From Pterobdella sp. o SKG-2022 (lineage: Eukaryota > Annelida > Clitellata > Hirudinida > Piscicolidae), in assembly GCA_964035795.1 (NCBI GenBank), contig OZ038323.1:6062217-6126216 (forward strand): 64,000 nt of DNA, in the 5' to 3' direction. The notes beneath the pieces were generated by a model, which saw only the letters and a list, made by a program, of their open reading frames with translations, ran no database searches and had not been told where the DNA came from. The position numbers were made by a program, and so were the translations under genes. Within the stretch, counting starts at the first letter, position 1. Every line of letters begins with the position of its first letter. Shown here one piece after another: positions 14,522 through 27,718 of the stretch.

Positions 14522-15047
14522 TCTGTAGTTGTACGAGTGTGTTTGTGTGTGTTTTTGTGGTTTGTAGGGTTGTATTTTTGAGATTGAAATGTAGCTTATG
14601 AGACTTGGTTATGAAATTGGCTCTCATCTTTATGGTCTTTGCTTATGTGGCACTTAAGGATCTTGATTATTATTATTGTGTTAATATGTTCCGATTATGT
14701 TTAGTTTTTGATTTGTATGAGTGATGTGTGATGAGGTTTTTATTAACGTATTATGGTGGTTTTTTCCAATCTAGCCACTCATATATAGCTTTTATTATGT
14801 TACTCTTTGCTTTTATTTTTGAAATACTTTAAATTTTGAATATAGCACACAAGTAAGACCTTTTAGTTAAACTTCTAAGGTGAGGGGACATCATTACTAG
14901 TTATTACCCCACTATATAGTTTCCATCATTAATCCCTTCATTATATCTAATGGTTATGTCATGATTCCCACAATAAACCTATCTTTCTATTCGGTTGGGC
15001 GTTTATGATAGTGGTAATTACCGCTATTCAAAAACTTCAACTTTACT
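14522..15047. other. 3' flank of CAPZA, nothing recognised
   Basis: AT-rich DNA after the CAPZA stop, probably including the 3' UTR. No coding region or RNA gene was recognised up to the SINE-like element. Confidence 0.4.
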
Positions 15048-15212
15048 TGTCAGTTCGTAAAGCTCAGAGGTAGAGCATTAAATTAATTTTCTAAAGTTAC
15101 CTGGTTCGATCCCATGTAAATAAACGACTAGCACCTGCTGCACAGTGTGTTTTCACTACATGACATTTGTAACAAACGCTTTGATCTACTAGGAAAAGCC
15201 CTTTATAAGTAC
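15048..15212 (+). mobile_element. tRNA-derived SINE-like element, diverged
   Basis: Same architecture as 2131-2310: an A-box-like region (gctcagaggtagagca), B-box ggttcgatccc, then a tail with caaacgctttgatct and aaaagccctttataag. Several bases in the tail hairpin are changed relative to the first element. It sits 60 bp before the N gap and recurs in copy 2 at 27493-27657. Confidence 0.6.
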
Positions 15213-15273
15213 ATTTACGAAGTATTGCACCAACAAAATATGAAAAAAATAATTTTTTTTAAAAACTTCAGTT

Positions 15274-15473
15274 NNNNNNNNNNNNNNNNNNNNNNNNNNN
15301 NNNNNNNNNNNNNNNNNNNNNNNNNNNNNNNNNNNNNNNNNNNNNNNNNNNNNNNNNNNNNNNNNNNNNNNNNNNNNNNNNNNNNNNNNNNNNNNNNNNN
15401 NNNNNNNNNNNNNNNNNNNNNNNNNNNNNNNNNNNNNNNNNNNNNNNNNNNNNNNNNNNNNNNNNNNNNNNNN
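15274..15473. other. Assembly gap of 200 N
   Basis: A run of exactly 200 N. The left edge is the end of duplicated block copy 1 and the right edge is the start of copy 2. A round number is typical of a placeholder where the true gap size is unknown or negative. Confidence 0.99.
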
Positions 15474-16335
15474 CATCAAAAGCATTTAATGGAAGACGAT
15501 CACAAGGATGATTTGTATAAATACCTTATAAAGTTTCAAGCCCTAATTTGGAAATATTAAGTCTGGTATCAACTCGAAGATTGTTGGTAATGTATGTATT
15601 GGAATCAACCATCAGTGACTCCAAATTGGGGTTTCGGTAACACAATAGGTATGTTTCACAAGGCGCTAGTTCTTGTGCAATGTGTAATAGAAGCAACAAT
15701 TTCGTAATGAGATAAATAATCAGGTATTATTTTTTGCCAGCAATAGAACCTCGGTAAAGTTGATCAAGTTAAGCCCCCTTAGAAATTAACTAAAGAAAAA
15801 TTTCGTAAAAATAGAGACCACGTTAATGATATATTGAAACGTCTTCATCACGATGCAACAAAGTTTTGATAGAAATGGTTAAGTGAATCACATTTGTCAA
15901 GTAAACTTTAAAAAACTTCAAAAAACGCAATTTGCTTCAACCACAAAGAATAAAAAATGTGGGAAAGCTGAAAAATATGTTGAAATCGGCATAAAGCTAT
16001 TAAGTACTGTTTCATAGTTATTGTCAGCCTCATCGGATTGAAACGTACAGTAATTCTCATGAGTAAAACCCTAACCCTAAAATTTTGCAGTTTTGCGCAT
16101 GCTTAAAACCTATCTCGTAGATTTATTGAGTATTGTTTATAGCTTAACTCAGGAACTTTTAGCACTTATGATGTAGTACATGTGTCTCACATAACAGGTA
16201 TATTACAACAATTGGTTTGCAGTAGTGAGAAAATGGTGAAAATCCTGTTTTTGTGTATAACTCAAAACTCAAGTCCTTCGAAATCACAGTGAAGCTCAAA
16301 TAAGTTCAAATATGTTTGACCATCAACACACCTAC

Positions 16336-16519
16336 CTCCAACAAGAGTCTTAGCAACGGTAGTCTTCCCTGCGTTGTCCAAACCGAACAATGCCAGACGA
16401 ATGATTTTCCTTACAAGTTTGATAAAAAAAAATTTATTTTATGTGGTTCAATACGGAATGACAACCAACTTTTTGTGCCTTTGCTTTTGCTTTTGAATGA
16501 AACTAGCACAAACACCCAT
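16336..16519 (-). pseudogene. ARL13B: ARL13B exons 1-2, orphan copy next to the gap
   Basis: Same sequence as 3819-4002: the MGVC start exon at 16519-16470 and the P-loop exon (GLDNAGKT) at 16409-16336. The remaining exons would have to lie left of 15474, where the gap is. Taken literally this is a truncated gene; more likely it is the same ARL13B gene counted twice because overlapping contigs were not merged. Confidence 0.85.
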
Positions 16520-16867
16520 TTTCAACTAAAATGATTGCAAAAATTCTAAAAAAATTTATATAAATAAGTATTTGTGATTTTTTTTGTTAGTTTTATTTGA
16601 AATGAGACTTTTAACGATATTCCGTGTATATTTTGTTTGAGCAATTTCTATGACAACAAAAATAGAAATTCCTGTTGTTTACTTTTAAAATCGGCTAATT
16701 TATGCAATTTAAAAATAATTATGAGTTTAAAATGAAAGTTAAAAACTTTAAATGAATTGTCATGTTATTTGTTTTATTTTTATAAAAATTTTACATTCTT
16801 TCTTTTTAAGTTCGTTATAGAACACCATTGAACAATGCATAAAAAGACGTTTTGAACGTTTATTTTC

Positions 16868-17645
<778 letters not shown>

Positions 17646-18051
17646 AACACTTGCTTTTTATTTGGTTAGACTGAAAAAATCAACAGTCAAAAATTTTGTA
17701 TGTAATAAAAAATTTAAGGTCTTTTTTTTCATATAAGCACTTTCCAACCAAGTAAATAGTCAAATCAGCCCAATAAAAAAGTTTTTTTTTAATTGCAAAA
17801 CTTTCTAAAACAGTTTAAAATTTTTTATTAATTTTTCCATTCAACTTTTTATATATTCAAAAAAAACTTGCATTAGTGTTTGGAACCATCTTTATTATTA
17901 AACCTATAGTTTAAAAGTAGATTTTGCTTCTTAAGTAATTTATTCACGTGAACTAACTTTTTCCCCCCGTAGATAATCGCTTAGTATTTATGTTATTAAA
18001 ATAAATGAGTTGTTTTATGTAATATTTATATACAATACTGTAGGTAATGTA

Positions 18052-21000
18052 ATGAATATGGATGGTTTAGAAAATTCCTTCTTAATTCTCAAAACAAACT
18101 TTAAAGACTTCTTTAACTTACTAAAAGTCTCACAAGAATCATTTTATCCCACCAATCATAAAGAATTGTTATCTCATTTGGAGTTCATCAAAAGGAATGT
18201 GGTATTAAGCAATTGTTTCCAGTTGATCACTCTCAGCAGGTACATAACTAACCTATTCATAATAATTGGTTGTTGTTAAAAGCTAACACTATAGTTTCAG
18301 ATGTTTTGTGAGACTGTCTCATAAATTTCTCATCACATGGTGCCGACAACAGTTGCCACAAAATGTGGACATATGTATTGAACTTGTGAGATGCCTTTAT
18401 AACATCACAAATGTTGGTAAGCTGCATGGATGGCTGAATGAAGGTGTGGAGGAGGAAAGTGGATTGATGAATGAGGAAGATAGAAAGAAAAATGTAGAAG
18501 TTCAAAAGAAGACTCAATGGAAGAAATTATTAAAAAACAAAAAATTATTTGAATGCATCATCGAGGTCTCATTATTTTCATTTTTGCACTTATTAACTAT
18601 AGCTATAAAGTGGATTATATCAGCATTCAACTTAATTTTCACAGCTTGTGATGGTTAGCAATAACAAACAAATCAAGTCTCTTTCTGCAGCTTGGCTTTA
18701 TATCAACATGATCAATAATGATGAAAAACACAGTACTATTAAAAAAGAAATAAATGATGGTAAATTAGCAACAGCCATTGATGATGTAGTGTGTGGTGGG
18801 CTAGGGAAAATAGAGAATACTAATAAAAACATTTTAAAACTTCTAAATATTGAGTATGAAGAAGAAGAAGAAGAAGAAGAAGAAGAAGAAGATTTTGATG
18901 ATAATTACATTGAATATAAGGATGAATTTTTTGATCATGGTGGTGGTGGGGGTATTAAAACGATGGCACTTTTGGTGCGGGAATTGACAGAGATTTTGAT
19001 GGAAGATAGGGTTGACTCAGAGTGGAGGTATAAGATATTCAATTAAAATCATTTGATAAGATATTGCTCCATTAAAATAAAATCCATTCAAAAAATAGTT
19101 TTAAAAACATATTCAAGCTCAGAATTCTATTTAAATAACATTGTTTCACTTATCATTTTTAAGCTAATGATAATCAAACAGCTCATATATTTTGAAACAC
19201 TTGTTGAGCACCAATGACATGATGAGTGTAGTCTGTTGTCATCTACCTTCTAAACACGTGTGTGTGTGTTTGTGTGTTTGTCTTGATGTGGATTTTTCAA
19301 TAATATATCCATATAATAAAACCACTTTTGGAAGAGTATTTAGTTTTATTTCATCAATATGGGGTTGATAAGAAATCAAGAAACTTTCTCATACGATTTA
19401 CATGAGATTCACAAGTTATGTTAAAACAAACTCTATTCATGTGTTCACATCTAACAGAATGATGTTGTTGGAGCTGATGAGAGATATGATGCAAGAAGAA
19501 AAACTCACAGGTGACGTGATACTACCAATACACATACTCATGATTATCATATTCTTAAATAATACTTTATAAATGTAGTTATCAAAAGTAAAAGAATATC
19601 ATTAGCTAAATTATTTTTATTTTTCGAGATTAATCAATTTTTCACCAAGAATTTCAACTAAATTTTAACTGAAGTTCAACATTGATCCACAACAGATGCA
19701 CACATAAGATGGGTCACACACACAATCCAGCTGAGCAATCATGACAAGGTGTCTCGAGTTAATCATCACTCTCATCATTTCAATATGGTTTCAATCTTTC
19801 TCTTTCATGGAGTCACCAACTTTTTTTCCTGACTTTTGCTCTAATGCCATTTCATTTTTTATATCTTATAATGAGTACAGTTTGAAAATACTTGTTTCCC
19901 ATCGTGTTTTTTCAACTTTGACTCTCTTTTCTTCTCGTCTTTAATTTCAAAATTTCACCTGCTTTAGGCACTACAATTTTCCTCCCTTACAATGTTGTCC
20001 ACCCATCAAAATCTTTTGCTTTGCAATCCCAATAATGATAATTTTCAATCCCAATCTAATTCTTCATTGCTCACTCTATCCGTCTTTTTCTTCTCAATTT
20101 ATTCTCGTTGATGGATTCTACCACTCAAATGTCATGTCAGGTTTCACACATTTTTCACGAAGTTATCCTTAATGCTACAGAAGTTTTATTCACCTTATAG
20201 GATAGAAGACATAATACCATCAGACCAGACCTAGCTGATAGTTCATTTTCTTCACTCACAAGATATATAGCTCCTCAGATGAAAGAAACTCTAAGTTACT
20301 AAACCATCTCAAACCCCTGTTTTCAAGCATTCCATTATCCCTGTAAGACACCTCACCACACTGCTCATGAAATTCTTCTTGTACCGCTTAACCTCTTTAC
20401 GTCCATCTCCATGCAACTGGTTTCATCATTATCAGCCTTGATTTTTAAGATGAGGTAGAAGATAGATTGATTGAGTGATAATAATAAAAATAATAATACT
20501 TATAAGGAAGTGAAAAAAGAGTTATGGATGTGTATATGTGACTTCACGTGCAACAAACACAAATGCTTTCGTCATTTCCTCATACATACTCTTGGTAAAA
20601 CCGTTTCTGTAATGTGTTCTTATAAGGATTGCAACATTTTATTAAATGGATATTTTTTCTTATGGTTACTATTACTTTTTCAATTATTTAATCGTGGTAT
20701 TTAATAATAATAATTTTTTTATCACATTTTCATAAGAAAATACTTGTGAGTTCAAGTTTTCTAAGTATTATATTTTAACCCTCTACATAGACAACCTCAA
20801 AAAGCTACAAGAAAAAGAAAATAAAACAAAAGATAATGAAGGTAACTAATTCTTGACATTTAATATAAAAATATATCAAACATTGAAAACTTAATTTGCA
20901 ATATAACTCTTCAAATAGAAGTTGAAATATCAATAAAAATTGAGAACAGGTTTTTCTAGAAAATACATATCGCCAATTAATTGAAAGTACCTCTTATTAT

Positions 21001-22144
21001 CACCAATCATTTTTCTAATCTACAGATGCCTCGGTATTGAAAAGGTGTATGTTACAAGTGGTAGCTAACCTTTTGCATGTGGTTGAGGAAGCATGTGATT
21101 TGGTGGGTGAGGTGGTGGTGGGTGGGTAAGAGGGTGTGTGAATGAGATGGTAGACGGATGAAATGGTCTGTGGGTGGTGAAGGGATGGGTAGATGAGGAG
21201 GTGAGTAGCTGGAGTGATGGATGGATGAAGTGGTAGTGGGTAGGTGAAGTGGTCATTTTCATTCAGTCATTAATTTATTTTTGAAAACTCACTTCATGCC
21301 TGATTGGTAATGACATCAAACTGCGCCAAACTTAGCGTCTTCAATTAGAGGCTGCTTTTCTGTTATTACATGGATGGGAGCCGGTATCGACAAACCGATA
21401 CTCTATTATCGTTGACATTTGGCTTAGTGAATGATTCTTTTTTTTATTGACAATGGCAATGCAAACTGCCCGAAAATGGCAAACGATGGATCTTGAATTC
21501 GATATATCAAGTCTTACGTTAGTTCGGGCTGACAGTTTATAAGTATTTGAGCCAAATAAATGGCTCATTTCATAAATTACTCTATAGTAGTATCAATAAT
21601 TTAGGCCGACTGCTGTTAACCCTAGTAACTGGAGCATGTACAGCAATATAATCTAATTAGATCAATATTAATTTAGTTTAGTTGTAATTTGTGATTTTTT
21701 AAACAATTTTATTGGTTATTTGTATACTACCAGAATATTGATGATGGAGCGTGTTGAATATGGTGTATATTATTTTACTATGATCACGTTGGTACTCAGG
21801 TGCGGGAAAAGGACCACATCAGCACTATCCTGCAATGCACCAACATCGATCCACTCTCTCCTGGTTAACTTTTTTTCATTAAATGTTCTTGGTGTCAATC
21901 TTTAGGTATTAAACGTAATCATTAATAATGCGATACAAACCGTAATTTTGACCACACAGTTTCGCAGCAGTGGGCGTTGTTCGCTATCCACAATCTTTGC
22001 GTCAACAACATAGATAATCAGAATTACATCGCTAGTTTAAAATTAGAACGTCAAAATGACTTGACCAATCAACTGCTAGACGTGGGTTTAAGGGTTGAAT
22101 TGGTAGATGGTAAGATGAAGTTTTATAATGACGGGGAGCGTTGA
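18052..22144 (+). CDS. ATXN10: Ataxin-10-like protein, copy 2
   Basis: Exons at 18052-18239, 18301-18565, 18645-19027, 19458-19510, 19696-19748, 20791-20841, 21026-21102, 21800-21863 and 21960-22144, each exactly 12445 bp after copy 1 and encoding the same residues. The same unresolved exon gap exists, here between 19748 and 20791. Intron identity as complete as exon identity argues against an old paralogue under selection; it is probably the same gene represented twice. Confidence 0.72.
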
Positions 22145-22433
22145 TTTTTTTCAAATTTCATGTCATTTCAATTTTTCCGTGCTTTTTTTGTAATAAATTT
22201 GTGAAAGTTTTCAAATTTGCGAATTTTTGGTTTATGAATAGAAGTAATTGTTATATGTATAGTGAATAAGTGTAAACGTCTTTTAAAGAAAAAAGTATTG
22301 TTTTTTAAAAATTCCATTATGAAATAATATTTTTTAGAAATAAAATTTTGAATGAAAAGTAATGTAAATAGTGATTCATAGTCAATTATGCTTTCTTTGC
22401 GAATTAGACCAATCAAAACATTTGCTCAGTAAA

Positions 22434-25400
22434 ATGGCGAACTTTGACGAAGAAAATGACAAGGTGGGATTATTCATTTAATTCATTTTTCAACCATATT
22501 CGTTTTTGAATAGAATTTTAAATGAAGGAATTTGCTTTTAGGTCAGTTTAGGTATCTGCATCTCTACTTCCTGTTGATGTAGTTTAAGGATGTTTATTGT
22601 CTTGAGACCATACTTGAAAAATCTGAAATTCAAAAATTTTGATTAATGATTTTTTAAAACAAGTTTTTCAGGCTTTTTACTCAATGCAATTCTTTATTTT
22701 TGAGATATTTCAAAAGAATATGACTAGAGATGTTAAACTACTGTGAAAAATTATGGTTCACTTTGAAAAATGATCAGTCTTTTTGAATAAATTTATAGCA
22801 AATCATATAATTCTATTTTTCAATGCTTTTTTAATTTTTTCCATCTACATATCAGCATCATGTTTTATCTTTTTTTTCAAGAATTTTCAAACTTTTTCTA
22901 TCAATTAGTTTAATTAAATTTATTTCTTCATTCCAAACTTCATGTCTGTAACTTGATAAGTAATCAGAGTTCCAAATCTCAATTTACTCAGCAATTTCTT
23001 TCTTACCTAATCAGCCTCTTAAACGCTTAGGATTTTCTCAGTAGCTTCAAACACATTTTTGCTTCATTTGTCAAAGGTCATGCTTGCTAGTACAGTATTT
23101 TTTATGAAGATCATTTTTAAAACCACACATTGGATAGGTAGAATAAACAGCAATCTAAGAAGATCCCATTAGATGATTCCATATCTTTGTCCATTCATGC
23201 TTGTTATGTAAACTTTACATCCTAGAAGATTTTCATTTTTAAACAGAAGATATATGGCTATCTTTCAATTAGAATATGCATTATTAGAATAACAGTTGTA
23301 TTCTCACTTTCCATTTTCAGTAATTATTGAATCAATAATCAGTTCATGAGAGCAAATAAAGTGAAATTAAATGGTCTTAAAGGAAAATAAACAGCCACTT
23401 ATCTTTCAATTATACAATAATTTAAATTAGACTAAAAATATCATTATTTTCATTCCACAGCAGAACACAGGAAATACCAAAGAGGAGGTAATGAAGTCAT
23501 TTCTTCTGAATGCTCCTCCTGGTGAATTTGTCGAGGTTTTCTGTGGTAAGTATGATAACCTTCTCATCATCATAGTAGTCATTATATCCTCTATAGTATT
23601 GGTCATTATATTCATCACCATTTGAATAATATTAACATTGATATTACCAATTTATCATTGAAGGAAATTTCTGAATTTTTATAATTTTTAAAGGCGTGGT
23701 TTTCCATTCAATTTTTTAAGCAATTTTAGTACAAACATTCTGAAAAAATTAGTTTTATGACAAAAAAATTGTCTACTTTTGAATTTTTTGGTCACATTCA
23801 AATAATAACGATAAACACCAAAAAACAAAGGTATTAAAAATAACTCATAATAAATTATATTAATTATTCTCTCAATGATGGTTTCCTAGAATTCAAAAAG
23901 CTTCATGAATGTATAAAACTTTGGAAACCATTTTATTTTTCACTGTTTGTTCGCATATTAAAAATTGCCTGAAACTCTCAAAGTTAATGCCATTAAAGTT
24001 TTATTCTTAATTGTATTAATTGCTGCTTAAATAGAATCAATCATACACACATAAAACTGCTAGTATAGTTAAATCTATCCTGCACACATCAGCTGTGAGA
24101 ACACTGGTGAAGGATGACGCCATTATCAAGTCTGAGGCACCCAGGTGGTTCAAATAATCAATATCAAATATAGCTTTAAAATGAATCTTTCAAAAAACAC
24201 CTCTTTATATAAAAATCAAGACAAAGTGAAAATTTGACTGACTGATCATCATATTATTAATAGTTTTTAAGAAATAATGATAATTGAAATAGCAATTTGG
24301 TATCATATCAGGATGATAGCGGAGTACAACAAGGATCAGTTTACACCATGTCTGATTGAAGGACAAGAACACCAGGTGGCCACTCTTAGGGATCAACTTC
24401 ATAATGATCATCACCTCATTACTTAATTTCATGTTGAATTATATCCAACTTAGTACTTTGAGGTTGTTTTTCTGTTAAATTTTATATTACAATCAACTGT
24501 GATAAAGGTTATTGAAGGACCTCTTATCTTGATATTTCTATTATTAGGTTTACTAAATAATCTCAGTTGACAATGGAAAAGATAATTGTCTATGGGAAGA
24601 CTAGATTTTGAATTGTCACTAAATCGCATGTTAGCCTAAGCTAGCATTCCTATTAAGCATTGAGAATATAAACCGTCATTTTTAAATTTTCGATTTGAGA
24701 AATAATCATCTAGCTGCTGTTCACCTCAGTTACCGAAACATGTAAAGACTATAATTCAATTGAGAAGAAAATAGGAATGACAGGAATAAAAAAAATTTAA
24801 TATTATGTAATGAAAACTGATAAATCCTTTGTTAGACGTTGATCACAGAGCATGGAAATCTGGGTTCAGGAAGGTTCTTCGACCCAAGAACCAACAAGTC
24901 TTTCAAGTATCCACTAGTCATTTTGAATACTAGTTTTTTTTTCATTATTTGTTCTAGCTTTTGAATAAAATGCATAAAATCGATGAAAAAATGCGTAACA
25001 TGCAGCATGCTTGTTCCACCAGATACGAGTTCATCAAGAAGCTGGTGTCTGACGTGAGTGACCACCACGAAAGACAGGAAGGGGAAGAGTGGCGCAAAGC
25101 TTTGGAGGAACAAGTGACCACTTACGTGAGCAATCAGTTTGGTGAGGGAGGGGCTTCAAGTACATACGTCAAAAAACAAGATGGCGAGCTGTTGTTGATT
25201 GTGTGCATTGAGAGCCACCAGTACAACGCCAATAATTACTGGTACACATCCTCTCTGCTTCAAATAGCAGTACTAAAAAATGAAAATCCGTATAAAAGCG
25301 AATTTTAAAATTCAAAACAAACCACGAAGGAATGGCAAGTGGCGCTCGCAGTGGTCTGCAAAGATAAGACCCTCTGAAGACGCAGCTCAGTTGGTGGGTC

Positions 25401-26966
25401 TCATGAAAATACAGGTCTGCCAGTGTTCCATGCAGTTTATTGCTGAAACTAATAGTGTTTTTCAACCCTTGTAATACTAATATTGGTTATAGTAATTAAT
25501 AAAAAAATTTGTTTGATGTATTTAAGAATTAATATTTTGACGACTAAAGTAGATAAGTGGTTTAGTACATAGTGTTCAGAGAAGTAAAGAAGATCCATGT
25601 AGATTTTGCAGTGAATTACTCACTAATGCATTCAAAGTGCAACTTTTTAATCTTTATGCAATGGTATTGAAACATTGTATTCTTTTCTGTACTTGGAAAG
25701 TGAAGTAGATTTGAGCGGGGATTGCAAGGCAGGGCTAACTGCGAGAATGAGAGCAGTTTGGGCGAGATTTATAGAATTTGGTTATGTTTAATCATCTAAG
25801 AATTCTTTATTTGAAATAATAGCACGAGTTTGTTCAAGTTGTTTTAGACCAGCTATGCTATTTGGAAGTGAGGTCTGGTGTCTTGAACAAAATGAGTTTG
25901 ATATTCTGAAAGGAACACAAAAAGCTATGATAAGAGTGATTTTCATAGTAGAGTTATCAGAGGTTTAAAATTAGATATTTAACTGATAGATTAGTTATAA
26001 AAAAACATTAGTCATTGGCTAAGGGTGTGAGGTGGTTTGGTCATGAAATGGAGAGAGTGAAGTGAAAGTATTGGTAGCATTCGATTTTAAAATAGACGGG
26101 AAGTTAAACGGAAGATAAAATAGTTTCAGAAATTATTAAGGTTTTTTTTAAAGACAGGAAGAAATAGAGATTAGAAATATATAAAAGATGCAAAAAAATT
26201 TTTCAATGGAGTAAACCTGGCCATTTTTGTATAGTGGGCATAAAACCGGATTTAAAACCTTGCTATTTATCTTTAACAATTTTTTTACGTAGGTTTATAG
26301 AAGAACATCTACCTTTCATCTCCATCTTATTAATATTGTGTACAAAATAAAGCAATCAACCAAAACTCCTCCATCTGAAGGTGCACTACTTTGAAGATGG
26401 GAACGTGCAACTGATGTCATCCAAGGAGCACGAAACCACCATTCCTATCACTGTATGTACCTGTGTGTGCTTGTATGTATCTGTATGTGTGTTTGTATTC
26501 ATCTGTTTTTTAGCTTTTACATCGACAATATGTATACAAAATATTCAAAACATTATTTTTGTTACTCAAAATGCTCTAAAATTTATATTTTCGAATTATA
26601 TTCATTACAACAAATATGGACAGAATGAAAAGGAAGTTGCCAAGGCGTTTGTGTCAGTGATCAACCGCGTCGAAAATGAGTACCAGGTGGGTTTTGTAGC
26701 ATTCAAACACCTCACATCTACCAGCACATTATTACGGTCATCAATAGAGTTGCACAAGATATATTCGAATCATCAAATTCATAGCAAAGATAAAAAAGGA
26801 TTCAATAAATGATTTTCAGGTGGCCATTTCAGAAAACTACCAAAGCATGTCGAGCACTACGTTTAAGGCGCTCAGAAGGACATTGCCAGTGACGAGAAAC
26901 AAAATCGACTGGGATAAAATCACTTCTTATAAAATTGCTTCAGAACTTTCTCACGCTAACGAGTGA
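22434..26966 (+). CDS. CAPZA: F-actin capping protein subunit alpha, copy 2
   Basis: Exons at 22434-22463, 23461-23545, 24093-24144, 24312-24375, 24836-24916, 24958-25241, 25330-25414, 26381-26452, 26624-26686 and 26820-26966. Same 320-residue product as copy 1, with identical introns, including the dead retrotransposon piece in the seventh intron. It should not be counted as a real paralogue until the assembly is checked. Confidence 0.9.
25700..26275 (+). mobile_element. Decayed non-LTR retrotransposon, copy 2
   Basis: Copy of 13255-13830 in the second CAPZA gene, with the same RT C-terminal remnants and the same stops. Confidence 0.7.
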
Positions 26967-27492
26967 TCTGTAGTTGTACGAGTGTGTTTGTGTGTGTTTT
27001 TGTGGTTTGTAGGGTTGTATTTTTGAGATTGAAATGTAGCTTATGAGACTTGGTTATGAAATTGGCTCTCATCTTTATGGTCTTTGCTTATGTGGCACTT
27101 AAGGATCTTGATTATTATTATTGTGTTAATATGTTCCGATTATGTTTAGTTTTTGATTTGTATGAGTGATGTGTGATGAGGTTTTTATTAACGTATTATG
27201 GTGGTTTTTTCCAATCTAGCCACTCATATATAGCTTTTATTATGTTACTCTTTGCTTTTATTTTTGAAATACTTTAAATTTTGAATATAGCACACAAGTA
27301 AGACCTTTTAGTTAAACTTCTAAGGTGAGGGGACATCATTACTAGTTATTACCCCACTATATAGTTTCCATCATTAATCCCTTCATTATATCTAATGGTT
27401 ATGTCATGATTCCCACAATAAACCTATCTTTCTATTCGGTTGGGCGTTTATGATAGTGGTAATTACCGCTATTCAAAAACTTCAACTTTACT

Positions 27493-27657
27493 TGTCAGTT
27501 CGTAAAGCTCAGAGGTAGAGCATTAAATTAATTTTCTAAAGTTACCTGGTTCGATCCCATGTAAATAAACGACTAGCACCTGCTGCACAGTGTGTTTTCA
27601 CTACATGACATTTGTAACAAACGCTTTGATCTACTAGGAAAAGCCCTTTATAAGTAC
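27493..27657 (+). mobile_element. tRNA-derived SINE-like element, copy 2
   Basis: Same as 15048-15212. Here the sequence continues past the point where copy 1 meets the N run, showing the unique right flank. Confidence 0.6.
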
Positions 27658-27718
27658 ATTTACGAAGTATTGCACCAACAAAATATGAAAAAAATAATTT
27701 TTTTTAAAAACTTCAGTT

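Noticed and set aside
15147..15560. Open frames running through the N gap
   Set aside because: The unknown bases carry no information; the frames are artefacts.
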